Shown here one piece after another: positions 37,035-46,804 of a DNA stretch of 64,000 bases. The stretch's first letter is position 1; the number at the start of each line of letters is the position of its first letter. The stretch is from a virus: IMG/VR virus record IMGVR_UViG_3300026488_000024, positions 1 to 64,000 of that record; one strand, given 5' to 3'. The position numbers and the translations under genes are program-made. The notes beneath the pieces are model-generated. The model did not search any database. It was not told the origin of the DNA and saw only the letters and a list, made by a program, of their open reading frames with translations.

Positions 37035-39938
37035 ATGCATGGTGATACAACTTACTTCCAACATGGTTATCCGTATACTCCAGATTTACCACGTATTAAA
37101 AAATATCATCCTTTACCAAAAGTTGAAAAATATATACGGGGAAAAATTTACCCGTTAACTAGATTTCATGGTATTCCTAATAAGCAGATTACTCATTTTT
37201 TTAAGCTTAAAGCGCAGCGTTTAGTTCCTATAAATTCCAAAACATATCCTCCGCTCAAGATAGGAAAACTTATTTCACTTTGTAACAGACGATACGATCG
37301 GCGTTTTACTTTTCCGCATTTATACATGAGTCCTTCGCTTCCTAACTTTCATAGACTCTTTTCAAGGGTGTATAATGGAGTTATCCAACCTCGTCTAATT
37401 TGTGCATTTGTCGATATGAATCTCTTTAAAAAAGTATTGCAAGAATTATTTGAACTTTCCGTTGAGTATCAATTTGTATGTATTCCCTATATTTACATTG
37501 ATTTAGATCGCCCTTGTTTTAAAAGATGTCTCGAACCTGGACAAAACTCCTACATGATTTTAGATATCTCAGATTTATTTGACTGGATTGTTAGAAACTA
37601 TAAGGCATTAGTAATCTCTAAAATTGAACGTGATCGTTTTGAAGCAGAATCAGAGTTGGAAGCATTTGTTGATATTCGTTGTCGTTCTGGTTTAACATAT
37701 GGAGTAAGAGATCACGTTCCAAAGGGAACTGAATTAGTATCTGGCCAATTAACTTTTCAATGCGATAACTGTCAAAGTAATATAATCCTTGATGGATATT
37801 TTCTTGCTCGTTTATGGGACTTTTTAACTCCACTTGATGAAATTGATATTCAACCAACAACACTTGTAAATTATACTAAAGTTTGGTTTTCCAATGAAAT
37901 TCCCGAGCATGCAGTTTACGCTCCGCGTCTTAAAGAAAGACTATTTTACAATTCTGATGATAACTTTACACGTTGGTATATTACTAGCATTACTGATTCC
38001 TGGTATTATTTTAGAGACAGTACATATATTGCATACAATACTAAAAAGAAAACAACTACTCTCCTAGAAATTGGTGAGATTATCGATGAATTCCACAAAG
38101 CAAAATTTAGACATGCCTCTCCATTGGCACCTCGAAGAAAAGAAGATCTCTATGTTGCAAATGCAATATTTACCTTCGATTTTCTCTATTTAAAACATTT
38201 GGACTACTATCATAGACGCTATCTATTTACACATGATCTTTTTTACCAGCATAGTATTCTCTACATTCATCCAATAATTCTACAAATTCCAATTGTTTTT
38301 AAGACAGGTAAAGAAGTTGAATTTGATATGGAATCTGAGATTTCATTTTATTTTGTAGCTCCGCTAAGTAATGAATTTACTTGTGAATATGGAGTATTTG
38401 ATGCTGGAACTACAGTTTACACTTCAGAATATGAAGATTTAAAACTTGATAGAAAGGTTTTTGAATATAGTGAAATACCTGATAAACATGCTCTATTTCA
38501 ACAAGTATTTATAACACCAAAAACTCAATACCTACATAAACGCTTTCTATTTTCTTGGGATTTCTGGTACAGTAGAACCGATTATAAAAATACACGTTAT
38601 GTATTTTTATGGGATTTTCCTGATATCAAAAATCGTCATGTTACATATTTTATAGACTTACCAGGACCGTCTTATCCTGCATTAGGTTCAATTATTCCAT
38701 TTCCTAGTACATCTACAAGATATTACAATACACGCTATGATAGAATTTTCCAATTCAAGAGAATTTATATAGAGCTTTTTGCTGGAAAACTTTTGACTTT
38801 TGAATTTCCATATATTGAAATTCACAAACGTTTATGTGATTTAAAGTCATACTTTTGGAATATTAATAGAGCATTTACATTTGGAAAAGCTGATTATAAA
38901 AACCTAGATCCGATTAAAAGAGCATGGGAAGGTACATACTGTACTGAATCATTTTGGCAACTTTATCTAGAAATATATGCTCCATTTTTAGGATTCTGGG
39001 GAACTTACAGAATCAATCAAATTGTTGATTACGTAAAACAAAACTATCCACATTGGGGTTGGACTAAGAATCTTCCAAGCGATCCTGATAAAGCATATCA
39101 AGAAATTGTAAAGCATATCCCATGGGTTAACGATTGTTTACCTAGATATTCTCAAGTTAAAAATCTCTTAATTCCTGGTAAAAAAATGTATAAGAATGCT
39201 CCTTTATTCTTACCTGGAATGCATGATGAATATTATGATGCAACATTTTTCAAAGACGGACGTCCTTTTACATTACATAACTGGAAGCATTTAGATTGGG
39301 AAGAAATTTATCACATATGGCCTGATATGGGATTATATATTCCAGTGCAACCATTAAGGGGTGGGCTTGGTGGAGGACTTCCGGAATATAAAAAAGGAAA
39401 TTTAAAAGCATTGTGGTATATCAATTGTCCGTATACTCCAAGACATTACATTTATAGAAACTTTTTAATTGCTCCCATCTCACCTAGACACTATCTATAT
39501 CCTATGGGTAAACGTGTTAAAATGTATTGCATCCATCTTAGAAATATCGTAGTCTACTGGGAGCAAAAGGCATGGTTAATCGATAAATTTCATATGCCTA
39601 ATTTAGATGAAATTCATGTAAGGCAGCATCCTTATCGTTACACGCGTCACACTAGATTCTTTACTGGTACTCGTGATTTTGGAATGTCTACCGTATTGCA
39701 ATTTAGAAAATTATCTGCAGATACCCAAGAATTGCGAGTTTCATTACAAAGTAATCGCATATTAAATCCTTGGAAAGATATTGATGATACTAACCTTGAA
39801 ATGTATAAACTTAAATTAAGCACTGACTATACTTACGATTCAAATGCAAAAGATACATTGAATATAGAATTTGATGAACCTCAAGTTCAAGACTTATTTT
39901 TAGAATATTATAAACCGGAGTTAGATTCCAATGATTAG
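37035..39938 (+). CDS. Very large tail-fibre or baseplate protein, 967 aa
   Basis: AAAAGGAG lies upstream of the ATG. The protein is rich in Tyr, His, Arg, Phe and Pro, with an unusual N-terminal basic region. A CDNC motif is near residue 241. Large stretches are beta-type with aromatic pairs. Two D-S-N motifs occur at the very C-terminus (YDSNAK and ELDSND). The gene opens a tightly coupled run of five fibre genes; its last 8 bases overlap the next gene. No family is recognised. Confidence 0.78.
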   Translation: MHGDTTYFQHGYPYTPDLPRIKKYHPLPKVEKYIRGKIYPLTRFHGIPNKQITHFFKLKAQRLVPINSKTYPPLKIGKLISLCNRRYDRRFTFPHLYMSPSLPNFHRLFSRVYNGVIQPRLICAFVDMNLFKKVLQELFELSVEYQFVCIPYIYIDLDRPCFKRCLEPGQNSYMILDISDLFDWIVRNYKALVISKIERDRFEAESELEAFVDIRCRSGLTYGVRDHVPKGTELVSGQLTFQCDNCQSNIILDGYFLARLWDFLTPLDEIDIQPTTLVNYTKVWFSNEIPEHAVYAPRLKERLFYNSDDNFTRWYITSITDSWYYFRDSTYIAYNTKKKTTTLLEIGEIIDEFHKAKFRHASPLAPRRKEDLYVANAIFTFDFLYLKHLDYYHRRYLFTHDLFYQHSILYIHPIILQIPIVFKTGKEVEFDMESEISFYFVAPLSNEFTCEYGVFDAGTTVYTSEYEDLKLDRKVFEYSEIPDKHALFQQVFITPKTQYLHKRFLFSWDFWYSRTDYKNTRYVFLWDFPDIKNRHVTYFIDLPGPSYPALGSIIPFPSTSTRYYNTRYDRIFQFKRIYIELFAGKLLTFEFPYIEIHKRLCDLKSYFWNINRAFTFGKADYKNLDPIKRAWEGTYCTESFWQLYLEIYAPFLGFWGTYRINQIVDYVKQNYPHWGWTKNLPSDPDKAYQEIVKHIPWVNDCLPRYSQVKNLLIPGKKMYKNAPLFLPGMHDEYYDATFFKDGRPFTLHNWKHLDWEEIYHIWPDMGLYIPVQPLRGGLGGGLPEYKKGNLKALWYINCPYTPRHYIYRNFLIAPISPRHYLYPMGKRVKMYCIHLRNIVVYWEQKAWLIDKFHMPNLDEIHVRQHPYRYTRHTRFFTGTRDFGMSTVLQFRKLSADTQELRVSLQSNRILNPWKDIDDTNLEMYKLKLSTDYTYDSNAKDTLNIEFDEPQVQDLFLEYYKPELDSND

Positions 39939-41145
39939 AGCATACTTTACTCAGTATGGGTTAGAAGCAGTTAATCGCTCACTAACTGATGATGACTATC
40001 GAATCAAATTTGCAAAAATAAAGTTAAATGCTACTGCGCATATCACTGATCCGATTATGGAAATTGATTTTAAAGCAACTGATATTCCTGCTCCATCTGT
40101 TGAAGGATATGTAAATAAGATTTACTATGACAAGGATAATCATGGACTTGTCATTCAAGCAGTAGTACCTAGAGGACAACCTGAGGTTTACGTAAATGGA
40201 TTTGGAATTTATGATGATGAAGATAATTTGCTAATTATAGGAGCATTTCCTTATGTATGGCGTTACCATACATTCTCAAATTTAAACGTATTTGTATTTG
40301 TCCCACTCTTTTCCAATATGGAAATTCCTGTTGATAAAATCTTTATCAATCCCCCAGAAAATTACGTTGTATTGCAGACGCATATCTTTTCAGACTATGC
40401 ATATAAATGGATTGTGAGACATGCGCTCCTACGTTCCGACATTGTCTATAAAGTATTTAATGAAAACGATGAAGAAATTATTCCATGGCGTGCAAAATTA
40501 AATCCTGGTTATTTAGAGCTTGAATTTGAGCAGCCTACTAAAGGAAAAGTTGTTGTTATAGGATATGGAACCGCATGTACTGAAATTCCGAGTAATGATG
40601 AAACTGAAAATCCGCCAGATCTATTGTATACCCAGCGTATTCCTGAGTATCCTTACGAATTCCTAATAAAAGATCAACTTCTTACAGAAACTCGTCTGAC
40701 TTATACTTTAACTTCAGGAAACAAAACTTATTTCCTTGAGTTACTTAAGAATCTAAATAACGTCGTTACATTTGATAAAATCGAATATTTAAATCTAGCG
40801 CGTACTTTAATTTTTGCACCTACGGATAATACAGAGGCATATTGTATTTTCAGATTTGAAAAACCAATTACTGGTATTAAAAACGTAAAGTTTATTTCAA
40901 AGGTTTCAACTGAAGAAAACTTGGTTTATAAAAGTGGAATTGATTTCAAAGCATATCTTACAGATTCCAATTATGAACCTATAACTGATCCAATTTCATT
41001 GAATGCAATTCAGACGGTAGACTCGAATGTAGCATATTATGGTTGCAAAATTGCAACAAGTACCAATTGGGTACGTTGCTATGGATTTTCACTTATAATG
41101 TCTGACGATACAATTTACGATGAGATTCCAAATGAGGTTTACTAA
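39931..41145 (+). CDS. Tail fibre protein with fibre-anchor N-terminus
   Basis: The first 150 residues follow the pattern of phage tail-fibre N-terminal domains (DUF3751 type). They begin YFTQYGLEAVNRS, with a strand/loop series and YVNGFGIYDDEDNLLIIG corresponding to the usual EIGLFDEDG-like turn. This domain normally fixes a fibre to the baseplate. The rest is beta-rich with two D-S-N motifs. The start overlaps the upstream gene by 8 bases and the stop overlaps the next ATG by 1 base. Confidence 0.7.
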   Translation: MIRAYFTQYGLEAVNRSLTDDDYRIKFAKIKLNATAHITDPIMEIDFKATDIPAPSVEGYVNKIYYDKDNHGLVIQAVVPRGQPEVYVNGFGIYDDEDNLLIIGAFPYVWRYHTFSNLNVFVFVPLFSNMEIPVDKIFINPPENYVVLQTHIFSDYAYKWIVRHALLRSDIVYKVFNENDEEIIPWRAKLNPGYLELEFEQPTKGKVVVIGYGTACTEIPSNDETENPPDLLYTQRIPEYPYEFLIKDQLLTETRLTYTLTSGNKTYFLELLKNLNNVVTFDKIEYLNLARTLIFAPTDNTEAYCIFRFEKPITGIKNVKFISKVSTEENLVYKSGIDFKAYLTDSNYEPITDPISLNAIQTVDSNVAYYGCKIATSTNWVRCYGFSLIMSDDTIYDEIPNEVY

Positions 41146-43001
41146 TGAAGTTTGGTCCTTGTGATCCTCAAGCTTTAAATAAAAAACAAAAGGTTTATAG
41201 AGCTTTCTTCTTAAAACCACAAGATTATAGAAATCTTGCATTTGATAGACCAGATTATTCTGAACCAGTATTTTCCTATTGCTACAACATTATTGATATC
41301 TGTCCTAATATAACCTATGAAATATCAGTCCTCGATTCAAACTACGTGCATTTTGACTCAAATTGGACGGTTGATACAAACACCAAATGTCTCTACTACA
41401 ATTTAACTGATTTAGGCTATTTTGAATCTTATACAATAACTGGATACATGATGCAGCGCTATTTTGAATCTGAATTTCATACAACTACTACATTTATTGA
41501 CTCGAATGGTTATCTGAATATTTACAACAATAAAACTCCAGTTATCGATCAATGGTCGTTGCACTACGTTTTTCGCGACTATCAAAAAATACATTTTATA
41601 GTGGAAAATTGGGGTTACGAATCGTTTTATACTATAATGGAAGCCGGTTCTTGGAGAGTATACTGGAATATTGGAATTAATGGGTTCTCAATCTATTTTG
41701 AAAAAGATAGAACTGAGTATTTACAGTTTATCATTGACTCCAATATTTCTATTGATGTTGGCCGTTTTGAATTTCTAATTGACAGCACTAGTATAAATCT
41801 TGGCATTTACAAGTGGGATGAAGATGAAAAGGAATTTGATTCAGTAGCCTCCTATCGTTTCAAACGTTGTATTTTAGGAAATGAATCCGTTACGCAACTT
41901 TCATTTTCTCTTGCAACATTTGAACCAACTGACAAATATGTGAAAATAAGTCCTATAACGGTTGAAAATAGTCGTATTTACTGTCCAACAAATTTTGATT
42001 CAAATGCAGAGTCTATTTCTTTGGACGTAACTATAAATATTCCGTTGCAATTAATCTACAATACAAAATCGTCTTCATTGATTTTTTCATCTACTGACTC
42101 AGTCAGATTAAGACATGCCGAGCAAATTCTTATTGATAATGAAGTATTTACATTAGGGGATATGCTTATTGATTATTACTTTATACCTAAGGATTATAGT
42201 ATTACAGTTCACTTTAAAGACGTAAAATATGCATTTATTGATAAGTTTTACCTAATAAATCATGATTTACCAGGCGTTGAATTTTATTTTGGAAAGTCGA
42301 CTCCTGATTCAAATATTACCATGGATGAGTTTATTATTAAAAACGTCTCAGATGAAACCAAATTATTGCTTGCAATAATAACTCCTCTCAAAGATAAATT
42401 TTACATGGATGAATTGACAAAAAGTAAATGTGGACGCTATAAGCTATCTCGTATTACAAATTTTGGACAGTATTTCTTACGTCATGAAATTCTAGGATTA
42501 AGTAAACATGAACTTACCAATTTCGCATTTAAATTAATTACAGGAACTGACTACTTTAAAAATGCATTCATAAATCAGAATATGGATTTGCAGTATTTAC
42601 TTCTTGAGGAAAATACACATATGGGTTTACTACTTACGCCAGATAATGTAGAGTTTTGGAATACTACATTATTTGGTAAAGGAATTCTTTGGGAAATTGT
42701 AACGAAACAGTTATTTGAATATTACATTACTTTTCCTATTACGATATATGGTGTTGAGGTTTTATATAGATACAATGGAGAGTATAAGGTTGTTGCACGT
42801 TCATTTTACAATAAACCTCAATTAATTCCTCCGGAAACCTACTTTACACTTAATTACTTTTTAAAATTTGGACATTATTATTATGACAGTTTAACTACAA
42901 CTGAATTTAAACCTGAGTTAGACTCCAATGGATATCTAGATTTACACTATGAAGATGCAGGAGAGCTTTTAATAATTCGCGATGATATTGAATTGAAATA
43001 A
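41145..43001 (+). CDS. Fibre-type protein with seven D-S-N motifs
   Basis: The 618-aa product is beta-rich and contains seven D-S-N tripeptides, for example VLDSNYVHFDSNW, FIDSNGYL and ELDSNGYLDL, always in apparent turns between strands. No enzyme motif is seen. The position and the coupled start place it in the fibre operon. It may be a fibre shaft or a baseplate appendage. Confidence 0.75.
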   Translation: MKFGPCDPQALNKKQKVYRAFFLKPQDYRNLAFDRPDYSEPVFSYCYNIIDICPNITYEISVLDSNYVHFDSNWTVDTNTKCLYYNLTDLGYFESYTITGYMMQRYFESEFHTTTTFIDSNGYLNIYNNKTPVIDQWSLHYVFRDYQKIHFIVENWGYESFYTIMEAGSWRVYWNIGINGFSIYFEKDRTEYLQFIIDSNISIDVGRFEFLIDSTSINLGIYKWDEDEKEFDSVASYRFKRCILGNESVTQLSFSLATFEPTDKYVKISPITVENSRIYCPTNFDSNAESISLDVTINIPLQLIYNTKSSSLIFSSTDSVRLRHAEQILIDNEVFTLGDMLIDYYFIPKDYSITVHFKDVKYAFIDKFYLINHDLPGVEFYFGKSTPDSNITMDEFIIKNVSDETKLLLAIITPLKDKFYMDELTKSKCGRYKLSRITNFGQYFLRHEILGLSKHELTNFAFKLITGTDYFKNAFINQNMDLQYLLLEENTHMGLLLTPDNVEFWNTTLFGKGILWEIVTKQLFEYYITFPITIYGVEVLYRYNGEYKVVARSFYNKPQLIPPETYFTLNYFLKFGHYYYDSLTTTEFKPELDSNGYLDLHYEDAGELLIIRDDIELK

Positions 43002-45500
43002 GTGGAAAGGGTAGTTGTTTTAGAGATGTATTTTAAAGAAAGTGAAATTCCTGCATATCAAAAATTTATCACCGGATATAATTACGGCGAATACTTTACA
43101 GATTATCTACCAGATTTGATTGATGTTGCAATTTATTGTGCAGGTAGTCTTTGGAAACATTGGGAAACTCCAGAATATGATGCAAAAGTAGAACCTAGTT
43201 ATTATACAACAGTCCCATATCGTATTGAGTATCCTTGGAATCCATGTCATGAAGATTGGTATAACCCAAAAATGTCCTGGGAAGAAGCAATTATCACAGT
43301 CTTTCCAAAAACTGACGACTACATATTCAATCAATGCTACTATCATCCTATAAAATACGAATCAGTATATCGTGAAAGGTTATTTTGGGACGTACCTTAC
43401 AACTACAATACTGAAGAAAGCAAAAAATGGGATAAATACGTAAATATTGAATACGAAACCTTATCTAGCTTTACCTATAACTTTCTAGTACCAGATACGC
43501 TTAATGTAGATGCAACTTTTGCAAATAATATTGGAAAATGCTGTTTTAAGTATATTTCGGATCCAAGTAACTGGACTCCTATCTACGACTCAAATACTAA
43601 AACTGACTCAAATGGAAATTATATCGTTACATCAAATTCCAAGATTGTCGACTATAATTACAATACCCAGGTTCAGGTTCCAGTTTTTAAAATTGATGTT
43701 AGTAAACGACAAAAGCTAGATGAATTTTCAATTACCTTTACTTTCCATGATATTCAAAGCAAAAACAATGAATTTAAAATTGACAGAAGAGGTATTTCTT
43801 ATCGTATCTGGGCAGATACTAGTCCATTTAGTGCAGTACTTCCATTTGAAACTGAAAAGAAATATATAGTTCAATTTGAATACCATTATGACAGTAATTA
43901 TACTAAGCAGCTATATCTTTATTTACGCGATTCAAATAACAATGCTCTTGCATATTCTCTAATTGAAAATCCCAAAAGCGTAACTACATTATCAATTTCT
44001 TTTGAAACCGATGATAAACTCAATTATCCACATTTTTTAAAAGATGACGCCTTATTATTTGAAATAATTGATTGCAGTTTAGAGCCTGAAGTTCATGTGC
44101 ATCCTAGGATTGAACGCTACGTTCGTCCTATGCGAATGGCTGAATTTATGAAATTTGAATTTGAGTTTCTTAACGATGGAAAATACAACCCAAGTCATCT
44201 TAGAATTCTTTTTGTGAAATTCTGGAACCAAGGGTTTATAACCTATAGAATTTTCTTAGATGGTTTGGATAACTTTCTCGATTTAGAATTTGAGGAAGAA
44301 AATGACGAATTTGTCGAAAAGTTTGTCTTAAATATGCTTCCTAACATTAAAGGAGTGGTTTTCGATAGCAATTTCATTAACAAAATGAAATTTGAATGGC
44401 GTATCTTTACAGATATCTACGTTTGGGCATATAATTTACCAGTTACAGGTTCAAAGGATAAATATGGTTATCATATTCCAGTAACCACAAATATTAAAAA
44501 CTGGGTATTAATTGGTTACGATATAGGAGCTGATCGTTATAATATAACTGACTATTTTGAAGTAAATGTAGGAGATCGTTGGGTTCCTTGGAAGGAAATT
44601 AATTTTAGATTGCCATGTCCTGGTTATAAGACACGTGATGGACGTTGGCATGATATACCTTGTAATTGCGGTGGAGATATATTTTATAGTTGCTACTCAG
44701 TATATACTCGTAAACTATTTACATTCATTCGTCCCATTGGTTATAGCCCTCATCTTAACAAAAACGTCATGCGCTTTTTAAAAGTGCTTGCGCAAAGTTT
44801 TAACATCAATGTTAAAATACGCCCTAGATACATTAGGTTACTTAAACAAGCTAGCCCTCCAATTCTTGAGGTAACTAAAAAAGTATATCTGCAACCTAAA
44901 TACCATACTAAATTTCGAGAAACCTTTGACATTGTATTTGCAAATAGATTTGATAAAGCATGGCAATCTGTAAGACGTATTGATTTTATCTACGAGTTTT
45001 TATTTGGACATAACACAGTAGGCTTTTACAACAAGTATACAGATACATATTATCATTTCAGAGATAGAATTTTGTATACAAAGGACTTTGAAAATCCGAT
45101 TAATCATACAAAGGTTTATAGACGTTACATACAATACTTACCATTGTATATTATCGATGATTTCTCAGTAAGCGAATTCAAAATGTACTCCACGTTAATT
45201 CACTTTACTTTCGAAAACATTGAGTATCACTCTAATGCAAATCTTATACTTGAAGACGTTGTAAAATTACTTGAAGAATATAACTCTAAGTGGAAATCCA
45301 AAGAATATCCTCCAAAGTATCCCTATAAATGTCCCGATATTTCCTATCATGTCCCACCATCAATAAATCGAGAACTTGCATTTAAATGGCCAAATGTACC
45401 ATTTTCTCCTCAAATGTATGATAACTACTACTTTATTCCAGAAAATGAAAATTACTTTGCAAACATAATAACTCCATACCCTTCGGAGTATTCTGAATGA
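43002..45500 (+). CDS. Fibre or baseplate protein, 832 aa
   Basis: The GTG start follows the previous stop directly (TAAGTG), which suits re-initiation. An in-frame ATG at 43026 is the alternative and neither has a strong ribosome binding site. The first 170 residues are rich in Tyr, Trp and Pro. A beta-rich middle carries five D-S-N motifs. Near residue 540-570 a short Cys-containing loop (CPGY...CNCGGDIFYSCY) may bind a metal. The C-terminal part is basic and aromatic. The stop overlaps the next gene. Confidence 0.75.
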   Translation: MERVVVLEMYFKESEIPAYQKFITGYNYGEYFTDYLPDLIDVAIYCAGSLWKHWETPEYDAKVEPSYYTTVPYRIEYPWNPCHEDWYNPKMSWEEAIITVFPKTDDYIFNQCYYHPIKYESVYRERLFWDVPYNYNTEESKKWDKYVNIEYETLSSFTYNFLVPDTLNVDATFANNIGKCCFKYISDPSNWTPIYDSNTKTDSNGNYIVTSNSKIVDYNYNTQVQVPVFKIDVSKRQKLDEFSITFTFHDIQSKNNEFKIDRRGISYRIWADTSPFSAVLPFETEKKYIVQFEYHYDSNYTKQLYLYLRDSNNNALAYSLIENPKSVTTLSISFETDDKLNYPHFLKDDALLFEIIDCSLEPEVHVHPRIERYVRPMRMAEFMKFEFEFLNDGKYNPSHLRILFVKFWNQGFITYRIFLDGLDNFLDLEFEEENDEFVEKFVLNMLPNIKGVVFDSNFINKMKFEWRIFTDIYVWAYNLPVTGSKDKYGYHIPVTTNIKNWVLIGYDIGADRYNITDYFEVNVGDRWVPWKEINFRLPCPGYKTRDGRWHDIPCNCGGDIFYSCYSVYTRKLFTFIRPIGYSPHLNKNVMRFLKVLAQSFNINVKIRPRYIRLLKQASPPILEVTKKVYLQPKYHTKFRETFDIVFANRFDKAWQSVRRIDFIYEFLFGHNTVGFYNKYTDTYYHFRDRILYTKDFENPINHTKVYRRYIQYLPLYIIDDFSVSEFKMYSTLIHFTFENIEYHSNANLILEDVVKLLEEYNSKWKSKEYPPKYPYKCPDISYHVPPSINRELAFKWPNVPFSPQMYDNYYFIPENENYFANIITPYPSEYSE

Positions 45501-45880
45501 TAACAATTATTAACTATGCCAAACAAAAGAGACATCTAGAGGAAACGATTTTGGCAGCTGTTCAACTTGCACCGCTTGATTATGGCGTGAATATAAAACT
45601 TGATCCATGTGGATCTCCTCAATCATTTAACGTAACTGTTAAAGGTGAACCTGTATTATCCGTTGATTGTATGAAAGATTTTTACGGTCAAATCTATGGA
45701 TACAAATTTGATGGAATGTACAATGGGGTTCAATATTTAAAAAGAGATATTGATTCTTATGCAATACAAGATGAAGCAACTCATGTAATGGAAACACTAT
45801 ATACTCAAGACTATATAGAAAAAATAAAAGCGGAGGTTTTAGGCGATGAAGAAGATACACAAGATAGTACCAGTTACTAA
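45497..45880 (+). CDS. Hypothetical protein, 127 aa
   Basis: This small alpha/beta protein is acidic at the C-terminus (GDEEDTQDS). Its ATG overlaps the preceding stop (ATGA), and its end overlaps the next gene by 35 bases. The context of fibre genes suggests a chaperone or small virion part. No family is recognised. Confidence 0.72.
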   Translation: MITIINYAKQKRHLEETILAAVQLAPLDYGVNIKLDPCGSPQSFNVTVKGEPVLSVDCMKDFYGQIYGYKFDGMYNGVQYLKRDIDSYAIQDEATHVMETLYTQDYIEKIKAEVLGDEEDTQDSTSY

Positions 45881-46160
45881 TGCTAGAGTATCCTGGACTG
45901 ATCCTGAAACACATGAAACCTACATTATTCCAAGTCAAGGAGTATACCTTGACGAACTTCCCGAACATGTGGTAAAATTCCTTCAAAAATTAAAACTTGT
46001 AAAAATTGTTGAAGTTGAGGAAGAAGAAGCTAAAAATAAATTGAAAGAAGAACTTCAAAAATTAAATCCGTTTGCTTCTGAGAAAAAAGAAAAAGCAGTT
46101 AAACAAGATGCGCCAAATCATTTGACAATCGTAGCTGAAAAGAAAAATCCTGAAGCATAA
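45846..46160 (+). CDS. Small protein with charged C-terminal helix
   Basis: The N-terminal 50 residues form a compact beta-type domain (NARVSWTDPETHETYIIP). They are followed by a charged helix rich in Glu and Lys (about 55-85) and a disordered tail. The site GCGGAGGTTTTAGGCG lies inside the preceding gene. The domain plus coiled-coil arrangement is seen in phage neck or baseplate accessory proteins, but this is only a resemblance. Confidence 0.72.
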   Translation: MKKIHKIVPVTNARVSWTDPETHETYIIPSQGVYLDELPEHVVKFLQKLKLVKIVEVEEEEAKNKLKEELQKLNPFASEKKEKAVKQDAPNHLTIVAEKKNPEA

Positions 46161-46180
46161 AAAAGTAGAGGCAAAAAGTT

Positions 46181-46804
46181 ATGAGTACTGCAACTCTCGA
46201 AAAAATCAAATTACCAATTGCCTCGGATACAGAAAAACTCGAAATCAAAAATGTTCATACTGACATTTATCTACCTTTATTTATTACGGAATTTGCCGAT
46301 GAAAAACATTATACCAAATTTATAAAGAATGTAGAACGCGTTGTTCGTGCATCACTTGAATACAAAATGTGGCTTAAATTTTTACGTGAAAATTTGGGTA
46401 TGACAAAGTGTGTATTTACTGGAGAAACTCTTGAAGAAACTGATGATATCGAAATCCATCATCATCCCTTTACATTATATGACATTTGCAAAATTGTTGT
46501 AGATACTTATTTAAAACAAGGTAAACCATTTTGTACATTTACAATCGCTATGGAAGTTATTCAATTGCATTTTCAGTTAAATGTAGGTTTTGTACCGATT
46601 GCGGGCACTTTGCATAAAAAATTCCATAATGGTTATTTGGAAATTCCTCGCGAGTACATTTACGGAAATCCAAAATATCTAATTGACAATTATTACGTAA
46701 CAGAATCGCTTATTGAAAAATATGAAAAGTATATGTCTGTTACTTTAGATGCAGATATCTATCAAAAATCCTGGAATCTAAAGGATAGCGAAGATGGTTT
46801 ATAA
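46181..46804 (+). CDS. HNH-like phage protein
   Basis: The middle of this 207-aa protein has CVFTGE, then DIEIHHHPFTLYDI, then VGFVPIAGTLHKKFHNG. The order Cys, His-His-His-Pro-Phe, and a later His-x-x-x-His-Asn-Gly resembles HNH nuclease folds with part of the zinc site lost. I associate this pattern with conserved proteins of large myoviruses. Only one Cys is present, so the usual structural zinc is doubtful. If active it would cut nucleic acid. It could also be a non-catalytic virion protein. The stop overlaps the next gene by 11 bases. Confidence 0.6.
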   Translation: MSTATLEKIKLPIASDTEKLEIKNVHTDIYLPLFITEFADEKHYTKFIKNVERVVRASLEYKMWLKFLRENLGMTKCVFTGETLEETDDIEIHHHPFTLYDICKIVVDTYLKQGKPFCTFTIAMEVIQLHFQLNVGFVPIAGTLHKKFHNGYLEIPREYIYGNPKYLIDNYYVTESLIEKYEKYMSVTLDADIYQKSWNLKDSEDGL

